Source: Sphingomonas sp. Leaf21
Lineage (GTDB): Bacteria > Pseudomonadota > Alphaproteobacteria > Sphingomonadales > Sphingomonadaceae
Length of the DNA: 64,000 nt
Reading direction: 5' to 3'
Assembly (NCBI RefSeq): GCF_916858675.1
Contig: NZ_CAKASM010000001.1
Location: forward strand, 186,001 to 250,000
Below the pieces are notes generated by a model, which saw nothing but the letters and a program-made list of their open reading frames with translations, searched no databases and had not been told where the DNA came from. Below are positions 35,539 to 44,021 of this stretch, in pieces (the stretch's first letter is position 1; each line of letters begins with the position of its first letter). The position numbers were made by a program, and so were the translations under genes.

Positions 35539-37286
35539 TGCATGAAGACGTATCGCTGCTGCGGGACGGTGCAATCCTTCTCGGCTTCGGGCTGGCGTTC
35601 GTGCTGGTATTTCGTCGGCTGGGCTTAGGCGCCACGCTGGGCTACCTCGTCGCGGGCGCGGTGGTGGGACCGCACGTCCTGGGTCTGGTGGGCGACGCGG
35701 AGGCCAAGCTGGGCATTGCTGAGATCGGCATCACGCTCCTCCTCTTCATCGTCGGATTGGAACTGAACCCCGCGCGGCTCTGGCGGATGAAGCACGAGAT
35801 TTTCGGCCTCGGGCTGCTACAGGTCGCGATCTGCGGACTGGCGATCAGCGGGATCGTGCTGCTCGCGCACTTCTCGATGGAGGCCGCGCTCGCGCTGGGC
35901 CTGCCGCTGGCGCTGTCGTCGACGGCGCAGGTGCTGCCGATGCTGCAATCCTCGGGCCGGTTGCGCACGCCCTTCGGCGAGCGGGCCTTTTCCATCCTGC
36001 TCTTCCAGGATCTGTCGATCGTCCCGCTGATCACGATCGTCGCCGCCATGTCGCGCAATCCGGCCGATCATGCCGGACCGCCGGGATGGATATTGGCGCT
36101 CGAGACGGTGGGTGCGATCGTCGGACTGATCATCGCCGGACGGTTCCTGTTGCGTCCGCTGTTCCGGCTGATCGGCAATATGGGCGAGCGCGAAATGTTC
36201 GTGTTCGCCGGGCTGTTCACCGTTATCGCCAGCGCCGCCGTAATGGAACTGCTCGGATTGTCGACCGCGCTGGGCGCGTTCATCGCGGGCGTGATGCTCG
36301 CCGACAGTCCCTACCGACACGAGCTGGAAGCCGATGTCGAGCCGTTCCGTTCGATTCTGCTAGGCCTGTTCTTCCTGGCGGTGGGCATGATGCTCAACTT
36401 GCCCGCGATCATCGAGCGGCCGATCTTCGTTGCCGTCATGGCGCTGGCGCTGATCGCGACCAAGACGCTGGTCATCTTCCTGATCGGCCTCGCCTTCAAG
36501 ATGAACTGGCGATCGGCGTTCGCGCTGGGCCTGTTGATGAGCCAGGGTGGCGAGTTCGGCTTCGTGCTGTTCGCGCAGGCGCAGGCCGGTTACCTGGTCG
36601 CGCCGGAGGCGGCGAGCCTGTTCGGTGCGATCATCACATTGTCGATGGCCACCACGCCGTTCCTGATGCGCGCGACCCGCCGCATTCGCGAGGAACCGGT
36701 GATCATGCGGGGCGAGAAGCGCGAGGGGCCGGTTACCGATGGCGCCAATGCGTTGATCGTCGGCTATGGCCGCTTCGGACAGACGGTGGCGCAGATGCTG
36801 ATCGCCAGCGATATTCCGGTCACGCTGATCGACCGCGATATCGAGATGATCGACATCGCGGCCGAGTTCGGGGCCAAGGTCTATTATGGCGACGGCACCC
36901 GGCTCGACCTGTTGCGGCAGGCGGGCGCGGCGGAAGCGGAGCTGATCCTCTTCTGCCTCGACGAGGACCAGATCTCGCTCGAACTGCTCGAAAGCGTCCA
37001 TGCGGCCTTTCCCAATGCCTCGCTCTTCGTTCGCGCCTATGACCGCCGCGCCGTGCTTCGGTTGAAGGGTGGCCCGGCTTCCTATGTCGTGCGCGAGGTG
37101 CTGGAGTCCGCCGTGAAGATGGCGCGCCTGGCGCTCGACAGCCTGAAGATCGATCGCGCCGAAATCGACCGGGTCGAGACGATGTACCGCGCCCGCGACA
37201 AGGAACGGCTGGCCGCACAGGCGGCCTCGGGCGATCTGCGCGCGGCGAATGACCGGATCATCACGCAAGACGAGCGAAAGGGCTGA
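35538..37286 (+). CDS. KefB/KefC-like cation:proton antiporter (CPA2)
   Basis: A 582-residue membrane protein. The N-terminal two-thirds (1-385) is a Na+/H+-exchanger-type domain with about 12-13 helices and the LGYLVAGAVVGPH and LLLFIVGLELNP motifs of CPA2 carriers. The C-terminus is a cytosolic TrkA-N (RCK) Rossmann domain, starting NALIVGYGRFGQTVAQ, which binds NAD(H) or glutathione adducts in Kef proteins. It probably exchanges K+ for H+. No KefF/KefG partner is adjacent. A DUF423 gene follows at once. Confidence 0.9.
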   Translation: MHEDVSLLRDGAILLGFGLAFVLVFRRLGLGATLGYLVAGAVVGPHVLGLVGDAEAKLGIAEIGITLLLFIVGLELNPARLWRMKHEIFGLGLLQVAICGLAISGIVLLAHFSMEAALALGLPLALSSTAQVLPMLQSSGRLRTPFGERAFSILLFQDLSIVPLITIVAAMSRNPADHAGPPGWILALETVGAIVGLIIAGRFLLRPLFRLIGNMGEREMFVFAGLFTVIASAAVMELLGLSTALGAFIAGVMLADSPYRHELEADVEPFRSILLGLFFLAVGMMLNLPAIIERPIFVAVMALALIATKTLVIFLIGLAFKMNWRSAFALGLLMSQGGEFGFVLFAQAQAGYLVAPEAASLFGAIITLSMATTPFLMRATRRIREEPVIMRGEKREGPVTDGANALIVGYGRFGQTVAQMLIASDIPVTLIDRDIEMIDIAAEFGAKVYYGDGTRLDLLRQAGAAEAELILFCLDEDQISLELLESVHAAFPNASLFVRAYDRRAVLRLKGGPASYVVREVLESAVKMARLALDSLKIDRAEIDRVETMYRARDKERLAAQAASGDLRAANDRIITQDERKG

Positions 37287-37288
37287 TC

Positions 37289-37618
37289 ATGGGTTTGCTG
37301 GGCGTACTCGCGGCACTGTCTGGCGCGATCGCCATCGCGGCGGGAGCCTTTGGCGCCCATCGCGCCGAGGGCATTGCGGTGGAATGGCTCAAGACTGGCG
37401 GGCAGTACCAGCTCATCCATGCGGTCGCCGCGCTCGTCGCACTACGTATGGACGCGCGCGGCGTCGCATGGGCGTTCGTCGTCGGTGGCGCGATCTTTGC
37501 GGGCTCCCTCTATGCGATGGCGTTCGGCGCGCCGCGCTGGCTTGGCGCGGTGACGCCGATCGGCGGGACGATCCTGATCGTCGGCTGGCTATGGCTCGCC
37601 TGGACGATGCGCGGATGA
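37289..37618 (+). CDS. DUF423 (YgdD-like) membrane protein
   Basis: A 109-residue protein with four membrane helices and the DUF423 motif AIAAGAFGAHRAEG near the start, then GGQYQLIHAVAALVA. Such proteins are widespread and have no known function. It begins two bases after the antiporter stop, so it is co-transcribed with it. Confidence 0.85.
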   Translation: MGLLGVLAALSGAIAIAAGAFGAHRAEGIAVEWLKTGGQYQLIHAVAALVALRMDARGVAWAFVVGGAIFAGSLYAMAFGAPRWLGAVTPIGGTILIVGWLWLAWTMRG

Positions 37619-37669
37619 ACCGGGGCAGGCGGGCTTCACCTGCCCTGCATGTTGTTCTAGGGACCGGAC

Positions 37670-39226
37670 ATGGCCGATCCATTCTATATCACCACCGCGA
37701 TCCACTACCCCAATGGCCGCCCGCATATCGGCCATGCCTATGAGATGGTGGCCGCCGATGTCATCGCGCGGTTCCAGCGCCAGGCGGGACGCGATGTGCT
37801 GTTCCAGACGGGCACCGACGAACACGGGCTGAAGATGGCGCAGGCAGCGCGCGCCCGCGGCATCTCGACGCGCGAGTTCGCGAACGAAATGTCCAGTCAT
37901 TTCCACGTGATGGCCGACCGTCTTGCCATCTCCTACGACCGGTTCATCCGGACGGTCGACACCGACCATTATGCCGCCAGCCAGGCGATTTGGAAGGCGA
38001 TGGAGGCGAAGGGCGACCTCTACCTCGACCGCTATGAGGGATGGTATTCGGTTCGTGACGAGGCTTTCTATGACGAGAGCGAACTCACGACGGGTGACGA
38101 CGGCACCAAATTGTCGCCGCAAGGTACGCCGGTCGAATGGACGGCCGAGGAGACCTGGTTCTTCCGGCTGTCGAAATATCAGCAGCCGCTGCTCGACCTC
38201 TATCGCGACAATCCCGATTTCATCCGTCCCGAAAGTCGCCGAAACGAAGTGATGCGGTTCGTCGAGGGCGGGCTATCCGATCTTTCCGTTTCGCGGACCA
38301 GCTTCGACTGGGGCGTTCCGGTGCCGGACAGCGCAGGTCATGTCATGTATGTCTGGGTCGACGCGCTGACCAACTATCTGACGGGGACGGGATACCCTGA
38401 TCCCGACAGTGAGCTGGCGCGGTTCTGGCCCGCCGATCTGCATCTGATCGGCAAGGACATCATCCGCTTCCACACGGTTTATTGGCCCGCCTTCCTGATG
38501 TCCGCCGACCTGCCATTGCCGCGATCGGTGTTCGGGCATGGCTTCCTCCTCCATCGGGGGGAGAAGATGTCCAAGTCGGTCGGGAACGTCGTCGATCCCA
38601 TGGAATTGGCCGATGCGTTCGGCGTCGACGCCCTTCGCTATTTCTTCCTGCGCGAGGTGAGTTTCGGGCAGGACGGTTCCTATTCGGCGGAAGCGATCGT
38701 GACCCGCGTCAATGCCGAGCTGGCGAACAGCTTCGGCAATTTGGCGCAGCGGACCTTGTCCTTCATCGCGAAGAATCTGGGCGGTGAACTGCCCGATACC
38801 GGACGCGGCGATCCGGCCGACGCGATGCTCATCGAAGAGGTCGTCGTCGCCTGCGCCGGGCTCAAGACGGCCTTTGAGGGGCTGATGCTCAGCCAGGGTA
38901 TCGAGGCGTGGATGCGTGGCGTCTATGCGTGCAATCAGTATATCGACGTGCAGGCGCCCTGGTCGCTCCGCAAGACGGACCCCGATCGGATGCATGCCGT
39001 GCTTGGTACGCTGGTCCGCGCGATCCGGATGCTGGCGATCGCGATTTTGCCGGTGACGCCACGCGGAGCCGGGCTCGTCCTTGACACCTTGGGCGTCGAA
39101 CAGCGCGATCACGCCGCGATCGACGATGACGGCTGGTATGCTCGCCGTGCTGCCATGGGCGTCGCGCTATCGCCCCCGACCCCGGCCTTCCCGCGGCTCG
39201 AAATCCCGGCGGAGGCCGAAGCCTGA
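37670..39226 (+). CDS. metG: Methionyl-tRNA synthetase
   Basis: MetG (518 residues) charges tRNA-Met. The class I signatures HIGH (PHIGHAYE) near residue 18 and KMSKS (GEKMSKSVGN) near 300 are intact. The zinc-binding cysteines found in E. coli MetG are absent from the connective region (YEGWYSVRDEAFYDESEL has none), and there is no C-terminal tRNA-binding domain; both are normal for the shorter MetG type found in alphaproteobacteria. Its stop overlaps tatD. Confidence 0.96.
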   Translation: MADPFYITTAIHYPNGRPHIGHAYEMVAADVIARFQRQAGRDVLFQTGTDEHGLKMAQAARARGISTREFANEMSSHFHVMADRLAISYDRFIRTVDTDHYAASQAIWKAMEAKGDLYLDRYEGWYSVRDEAFYDESELTTGDDGTKLSPQGTPVEWTAEETWFFRLSKYQQPLLDLYRDNPDFIRPESRRNEVMRFVEGGLSDLSVSRTSFDWGVPVPDSAGHVMYVWVDALTNYLTGTGYPDPDSELARFWPADLHLIGKDIIRFHTVYWPAFLMSADLPLPRSVFGHGFLLHRGEKMSKSVGNVVDPMELADAFGVDALRYFFLREVSFGQDGSYSAEAIVTRVNAELANSFGNLAQRTLSFIAKNLGGELPDTGRGDPADAMLIEEVVVACAGLKTAFEGLMLSQGIEAWMRGVYACNQYIDVQAPWSLRKTDPDRMHAVLGTLVRAIRMLAIAILPVTPRGAGLVLDTLGVEQRDHAAIDDDGWYARRAAMGVALSPPTPAFPRLEIPAEAEA

Positions 39227-40002
39227 TGTTGGCCGACAGCCATTGTCACCTCAATTACAAAGGGTTGATTGAGGAACAGGGGGAAATCCTGAACCGGGCT
39301 CGCACTCGCGGTGTGACGGCGATGCTCAACATCTCGACGCGCGAAAGCGAATGGGATGCGGTGATCGCTACCGCCGAGCGCGAACCCGATGTCTGGGCGA
39401 CGGTCGGCATCCATCCGCATGAAGCGGATGCACATGGCCATATCGACACCGCCAGGCTGATCGAGCGCGCGGCGCATTCCCGCGTCGTCGGTATCGGTGA
39501 AAGCGGGCTCGACTATTATTACGACCATAGCGATCGCGTGCGGCAGCAGGCGAGCTTCCGTGCACATATCGCCGCGTGTCGCGAGACCGGCCTGCCGCTG
39601 ATCGTCCACACGCGTGATGCCGAGGAGGACACGATCGCGATCCTCGCGGACGAGATGGGGAAGGGGGCCTATCCCGGGGTCATCCACTGTTTTACAGCTA
39701 GTGGCGATTTTGCCGACAAGGCATTGGCATTAGGCTTTTATATATCCATTTCGGGTATCGTGACCTTCAAGAGCGCGAAGGATTTGCAGGCCACCGCCGC
39801 ACGCCTGCCGCTCGATCGCTTGTTGATCGAAACCGATGCACCGTTCCTGGCGCCCGTGCCGCATCGTGGCAAGACGGGTGAGCCGTCCTTCGTGGCGGAC
39901 ACCGCCGCGTTTCTGGCGGACCTGCGCGGTGAACCGCTCGATCTGCTGAGCCGCACGACCGCGGAGAATTTCCATCGGCTGTTTGCGAAGACCGTCGCGT
40001 GA
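39226..40002 (+). CDS. TatD family metal-dependent deoxyribonuclease
   Basis: A 258-residue TIM-barrel hydrolase of the TatD/YcfH group: ADSHCHLN at the N-terminus (metal HxH), GIGESGLDYYYD, LIVHTRDAEEDT and ETDAPFLAP near the end. These enzymes have 3'-5' DNase activity; the position after metG is highly conserved. The start shares one base with the metG stop and its end overlaps the MBL gene by four bases. Confidence 0.93.
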   Translation: MLADSHCHLNYKGLIEEQGEILNRARTRGVTAMLNISTRESEWDAVIATAEREPDVWATVGIHPHEADAHGHIDTARLIERAAHSRVVGIGESGLDYYYDHSDRVRQQASFRAHIAACRETGLPLIVHTRDAEEDTIAILADEMGKGAYPGVIHCFTASGDFADKALALGFYISISGIVTFKSAKDLQATAARLPLDRLLIETDAPFLAPVPHRGKTGEPSFVADTAAFLADLRGEPLDLLSRTTAENFHRLFAKTVA

Positions 40003-40763
40003 AGATTCGGATCCTGGGCTGTGGCACATCGTCAGGCGTACCCCGGATCGGCAATGACTGGGGGGCCTGTGATCCGGCCGAACCCCGAAATCGCCGCATG
40101 CGCTGCGCCGCGCTGGTCGAGCATGACGGCACGCGGATCCTGATCGATACCGGCCCTGACATGCGCGAGCAATTGCTGGCGGCGGAAATCGGGACCGTCG
40201 ATGCGATCATCTGGACCCATGATCACGCCGACCATTGCCACGGCATCGACGATGTCCGGCAGATCTACCATGCCTTGGGACAACCCGTGTCCGGCTATGC
40301 GCGACCAGCGACGGCCGAGGCGCTCGCCCGGCGTTTCGGCTATGTATTCCAGGGCAAGACGGGTTATCCGCCGACCGCCACGATGACGCCCTTGGGCGAC
40401 GATGTCATGATCGGGCCGATCCGCGTTCGGACGGTGGATCAACCGCATGGCCATATCCTGTCGGCGGGTCTGCGCTTCGACTGCGACGCCAAGAGCATCG
40501 GCTATGCCACTGATTTCCATGCGCTTACCGAGGACATGGCGGATCTGTACCGGGGGGTCGATCTGTGGGTGGTCGATGCGCTGCGGCGCCATCCGCATCC
40601 CGCCCATGCCGATTTGCCGTCGGTCCTCCACTGGATCGACGAACTCGCGCCGCGTGCGAGCTATCTGATCCATATGGACCAGTCGATGGATTATGCGACG
40701 CTGTGCGAAGAGCTGCCCGCGCATGTCCGACCGGCCTATGACGGACTGGAACTGATCGCGTGA
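39999..40763 (+). CDS. MBL-fold metal hydrolase (PhnP-like)
   Basis: The 254-residue product is a metallo-beta-lactamase-fold enzyme with the zinc motif THDHADHCHGID and the N-terminal LGCGTSSGVPRIG that is typical of PhnP-type phosphodiesterases. The late HMDQSMDY segment supplies a further ligand. Its place after metG-tatD is conserved. The physiological substrate is unknown; a cyclic phosphodiester is plausible. The GTG start overlaps the tatD stop. Confidence 0.9.
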   Translation: MKIRILGCGTSSGVPRIGNDWGACDPAEPRNRRMRCAALVEHDGTRILIDTGPDMREQLLAAEIGTVDAIIWTHDHADHCHGIDDVRQIYHALGQPVSGYARPATAEALARRFGYVFQGKTGYPPTATMTPLGDDVMIGPIRVRTVDQPHGHILSAGLRFDCDAKSIGYATDFHALTEDMADLYRGVDLWVVDALRRHPHPAHADLPSVLHWIDELAPRASYLIHMDQSMDYATLCEELPAHVRPAYDGLELIA

Positions 40764-41335
40764 GCACTGATCGGGCCGTCGATCTCCTATTCTACGGCCT
40801 GATCCTGTTGCTGCCGCTGAGTGCATTGCTGGCGCGGCGGATCCCGCTCGGACAAACGGTCCGTATGGCGTTGATCTGGATCGCGATCTTCGGAACAGCA
40901 TTCCTGATCTTCGCCCAGCGTGATCGGTTGGCGGGTCTGCTGCCAGGGCGAGCGTCCCCGGATGGCGTCGTGCGCATCGCCATGGCGCCCGACGGACATT
41001 TCTGGGCCGATGTCCGCGTCAACGGCGTGGCACGACATATGCTGGTCGACAGCGGCGCGACGACCACGGCTCTATCGGTCGAGACGGCGAAGGCGGCGGG
41101 TGTGGCTTTGGACGAAAGCCCGTTCGGGACGATGGTCGACACCGCAAACGGGCGGGTCATGGCAGACCATGCGAGCATCGCGCAGTTGCGTGTCGGACCC
41201 ATCGTGCTGGACGATGTCGGTGCAATCGTGTCGCCAAGCTTCGGCAGGCAGGATGTGATCGGCATGAACGTGTTACGCCGACTGCGGTCGTGGCGCGTGG
41301 AGCGCGGCGAGCTGATCCTCAACGACAAACCGTAA
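40760..41335 (+). CDS. Membrane-anchored retropepsin-like aspartic protease
   Basis: A 191-residue protein: two hydrophobic segments in the first 55 residues anchor it in the membrane, then a periplasmic clan AA domain with the active-site motif LVDSGATTTALS and a late GMNVLRRL. This is the TIGR02281-type family of single-domain aspartic proteases, which must dimerise to be active. The role is unknown. It overlaps the preceding MBL gene by four bases. Confidence 0.85.
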   Translation: MSTDRAVDLLFYGLILLLPLSALLARRIPLGQTVRMALIWIAIFGTAFLIFAQRDRLAGLLPGRASPDGVVRIAMAPDGHFWADVRVNGVARHMLVDSGATTTALSVETAKAAGVALDESPFGTMVDTANGRVMADHASIAQLRVGPIVLDDVGAIVSPSFGRQDVIGMNVLRRLRSWRVERGELILNDKP

Positions 41336-41346
41336 TCCTGTTTTAC

Positions 41347-41360
41347 ATAATATATATTAT
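41347..41360 (+). promoter_or_regulatory. AT-rich palindrome in front of mazG
   Basis: ATAATATATATTAT is a perfect 14-bp palindrome in a 46-base gap of an otherwise GC-rich region. It can supply a -10 hexamer for mazG and could bind a repressor. No matching -35 is clear. Confidence 0.45.
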
Positions 41361-41381
41361 CGAACTGAAGGAGCCAGAGCG

Positions 41382-42119
41382 GTGGAGCGTCTTCTGACGA
41401 TCATGAAGCGGTTGCGAGACCCCGACACCGGTTGCGAATGGGACGTTGCGCAATCTTTCGAGACGATCGCGCCCTATACCATCGAGGAAGCCTATGAAGT
41501 CGCGGACGCGATTGCCCGTGACGACCTCGCCGACCTGAAGGACGAACTCGGCGACCTGCTGCTCCAGGTGGTATTCCATGCCCAGATCGCCGAGGACAAC
41601 GGGCAGTTTACGTTCGCCGATGTCGTGACGGCCATTTGCGACAAGATGGAGCGCCGCCACCCGCACATCTTCGGCGACGTTGCCGAAGGCGGCCATCACC
41701 TATGGGAGCAGATCAAGGCGGAGGAGCGCCAGGCCAAGGCGGCCGACGGCACGCTGGACGGCGTCGCACTCGGCCTGCCAGCGCTCCTGCGCGCCGAGAA
41801 ACTTCAGAACCGCGCCGCGCGTGTCGGCTTCGATTGGCCCGATACGGCGGGCCCACGTGCCAAGATCGACGAGGAACTGGCGGAGATCGCCGACGCGACG
41901 CCCGAAACGCTCGAAGAGGAATTCGGCGATCTGCTATTCGCCGTCGTCAACTTCGCCCGCCATCATGGCATCGACGCGGAGCGAGCCCTTCGCAACGGCA
42001 ACCGGAAGTTCGAACGCCGCTTCCGCGCCATGGAACAGCAAGCGGGCGATGCCTTCGCCGCGCTGGACCTCGCGGCGAAGGAAGACTTATGGCAGGCGGT
42101 CAAGCATCGCGACGGGTGA
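41382..42119 (+). CDS. mazG: Nucleoside triphosphate pyrophosphohydrolase MazG
   Basis: MazG (245 residues) hydrolyses NTPs to NMP and PPi and lowers (p)ppGpp-linked stress signals in E. coli. Two MazG domains are present, each with an EExxE...E/D metal motif (IEEAYEVADAI, DELGDLLLQVVFHA; then EEFGDLLFAVVNFARH). The GTG start has AAGGAG ten bases upstream. The last 20 bases overlap the convergent hflX. Confidence 0.95.
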   Translation: MERLLTIMKRLRDPDTGCEWDVAQSFETIAPYTIEEAYEVADAIARDDLADLKDELGDLLLQVVFHAQIAEDNGQFTFADVVTAICDKMERRHPHIFGDVAEGGHHLWEQIKAEERQAKAADGTLDGVALGLPALLRAEKLQNRAARVGFDWPDTAGPRAKIDEELAEIADATPETLEEEFGDLLFAVVNFARHHGIDAERALRNGNRKFERRFRAMEQQAGDAFAALDLAAKEDLWQAVKHRDG

Positions 42120-43392
42120 AGCGATCGTAATCCGCCTCGGAAAGGCGAACCTCGTAGACCGCCTGCTCGCCCTCGATGGCCTGGTCCAGGACCTCGCCAT
42201 GCGCGTGCAGCCACGCGGCCCCCGCCCCGTCACCCGCGTCCAACGTGACCCGATACCGCCGGTGGCCGGACGTCAGCGCCGCGGCGACCTGTTCGATAAG
42301 ATCATCCACGCCCTCCCCCGTTATCGCCGACACCGCGACGATATGGGATCGGCGCGCCGCCTCGACCAACAGATCGTCTCGCGCATCGCCCTCGACCAGA
42401 TCGAGCTTGTTCCAGGCCTCGAAGCGTGGGGTCTCCGGATCGACGCCGATTTCGGTCAGCACCGCCTCGACATCGGCGCGTTGCGCCTCGCTGTCGGGAT
42501 GCGCGATGTCACGGACATGGATCAGCAGATCGGCCGATACCACCTCCTCCAGCGTCGCCTTGAATGCCGCGACGAGTTGGGTCGGCAGGTCGGAGACGAA
42601 GCCCACGGTATCGGACAGGATCGCCTTGTCGATACCTGGTAGCTGAATCTGGCGCAATGTCGGGTCCAGCGTGGCGAACAGAAGGTCCTTCGCCATGACA
42701 TGAGCGCCCGTCAGCCTGTTGAACAAGGTCGACTTTCCGGCATTCGTATAGCCGACGAGCGCGATGATCGGCCACGGCGCGCGCTGTCGACGGTCACGAT
42801 GCAGGCCGCGCGTCCGGCTTACCTGATCCAGCTCGCGACGCAGCCGCGCCATGCGATCGCGGATCATCCGCCGGTCGGCTTCGATCTGCGTTTCGCCAGG
42901 CCCACCCAGGAAGCCGAAGCCACCACGCTGGCGCTCGAGGTGGGTCCAGCTTCGCACCAGGCGGCCCGCCTGATAGTCGAGATGCGCCAGCTCGACCTGC
43001 AATCGTCCTTCGGCGGTGGCGGCGCGCTCGCCGAATATCTCGAGGATCAGACCGGTGCGGTCGATGACCTTCGCTTCCAGCGCGGTTTCGAGGTTCCGCT
43101 GCTGAACGGGCGTCAACGCGCCGTCGAACACGACGAGCTGCGCATCGTCCATCCGGACCTGCTGGGCGACCTGTTCGACCTGGCCGCTGCCGATCAGGGT
43201 CGCAGGCTTCAGCGCCCGAACCCGCAGCGCGATCCGCTCGACCACGTCGAGGCCGATCGCCATCGCCAGCCCGGCGGTCTCGTCCAGACGTGCTTCAGCG
43301 TCCCGTGCCGCATCGCCTTGATCCGGCAGGACGATGATGGTGCGGGCGCCGCGTGTGAATTCACCGCGATCGCGGTCGAAGCCGTTGCTCAA
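42100..43392 (-). CDS. hflX: GTPase HflX
   Basis: HflX (430 residues) is a ribosome-associated GTPase that splits stalled ribosomes. Landmarks are the HflX-specific [14 protein letters not shown]-loop [26 protein letters not shown] and NKLD. The start TTG overlaps the hfq stop by four bases, so the two genes are coupled, the standard hfq-hflX order. No ATG lies near the N-terminus in frame. Confidence 0.95.
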   Translation of the reverse strand: MSNGFDRDRGEFTRGARTIIVLPDQGDAARDAEARLDETAGLAMAIGLDVVERIALRVRALKPATLIGSGQVEQVAQQVRMDDAQLVVFDGALTPVQQRNLETALEAKVIDRTGLILEIFGERAATAEGRLQVELAHLDYQAGRLVRSWTHLERQRGGFGFLGGPGETQIEADRRMIRDRMARLRRELDQVSRTRGLHRDRRQRAPWPIIALVGYTNAGKSTLFNRLTGAHVMAKDLLFATLDPTLRQIQLPGIDKAILSDTVGFVSDLPTQLVAAFKATLEEVVSADLLIHVRDIAHPDSEAQRADVEAVLTEIGVDPETPRFEAWNKLDLVEGDARDDLLVEAARRSHIVAVSAITGEGVDDLIEQVAAALTSGHRRYRVTLDAGDGAGAAWLHAHGEVLDQAIEGEQAVYEVRLSEADYDRFTRRDA

Positions 43393-43880
43393 TCTTCGGC
43401 CGATCCCGCCTGTTCCTCGGCCAGGTTCAACGGCCGGGCCGGTTGAATGGTCGAGACGGCATGTTTGTAGACGAGTTGTGCCATACCCTCGCGCTGGAGC
43501 AACATGCAGAACAGGTCGAAGCCCGCGATCTGCCCCTGCAGCATGACGCCGTTGATGAGGAACATCGTGACCGGGTCTTCGGACTTCCGCACCGCGTTGA
43601 GGAAGATCTCCTGGAGAAGCGGATTCTTTCGGTGCTGTTCGTTGACACCGTCGACGATCGCCGCGACATCGAGCGGGCCCGATGGCATGATGGTGGAGAT
43701 CGCGTGCTTGTAGATCAGCTGCGACTGTCCGTCGCGGCGAAGGAGCACCGAAAAATTGTCGAACCAGGTCACGATCCCCTGGAGCTTCACGCCCTTGACG
43801 AGGAACATCGTGACGGGCGCCTTGGAGCGGCGCAGCGCATTGAGGAAGAGGTCCTGCAGCGAACCCGTCTTGTCGGCCAT
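43389..43880 (-). CDS. hfq: RNA chaperone Hfq with two tandem Sm domains
   Basis: A 163-residue Hfq, about twice the usual core. Copy 1 (8-66) is of the standard alphaproteobacterial type and copy 2 (89-147) is 36/59 identical by hand. Both keep the proximal-face residues (Gln9/Gln90, Lys58-His59/Lys139-His140) and basic rim pairs (RR, RK). Copy 2 has lost the distal-face Lys (Met instead) and has Leu at the Gln41 site. Such a protein would form a trimer of double units instead of a hexamer. I chose the ATG at MADKTGSL; a 37-codon upstream extension is open but not Hfq-like. It is the sixth of seven genes of the ntr operon. Confidence 0.95.
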   Translation of the reverse strand: MADKTGSLQDLFLNALRRSKAPVTMFLVKGVKLQGIVTWFDNFSVLLRRDGQSQLIYKHAISTIMPSGPLDVAAIVDGVNEQHRKNPLLQEIFLNAVRKSEDPVTMFLINGVMLQGQIAGFDLFCMLLQREGMAQLVYKHAVSTIQPARPLNLAEEQAGSAED

Positions 43881-43942
43881 GGTCGAGCCCTTGTTCTTGG
43901 CGGGTCCGTGCCCGCGAATAGCGCCGTTTCCCGGCGTCGGAA

Positions 43943-43965
43943 CCGCGCCCGTGGACCGGGCGCGG
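43943..43965 (-). repeat. Strong hairpin between ntrX and hfq
   Basis: CCGCGCCCG and CGGGCGCGG form a perfect 9-bp stem with a five-base loop in the hfq leader. It lacks a T-run. It could weaken read-through from ntrX or shape the hfq mRNA leader, where Hfq often regulates its own mRNA. Confidence 0.45.
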
Positions 43966-44021
43966 CCAATATCTATGGTTTCAAAGGGCATTCGTCCAGA
44001 GGTGGCCGACCGACCGACGGA

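Noticed and set aside
43389..43880. Hfq duplication as an assembly error
   Set aside because: The two copies differ in 23 of 59 compared residues and are joined by a distinct linker, so they are not a duplicated read.
43881..43991. A 37-residue N-terminal extension of Hfq
   Set aside because: The extension is Gly/Arg-rich and unlike Hfq; the internal ATG gives the canonical start of the first Sm domain.
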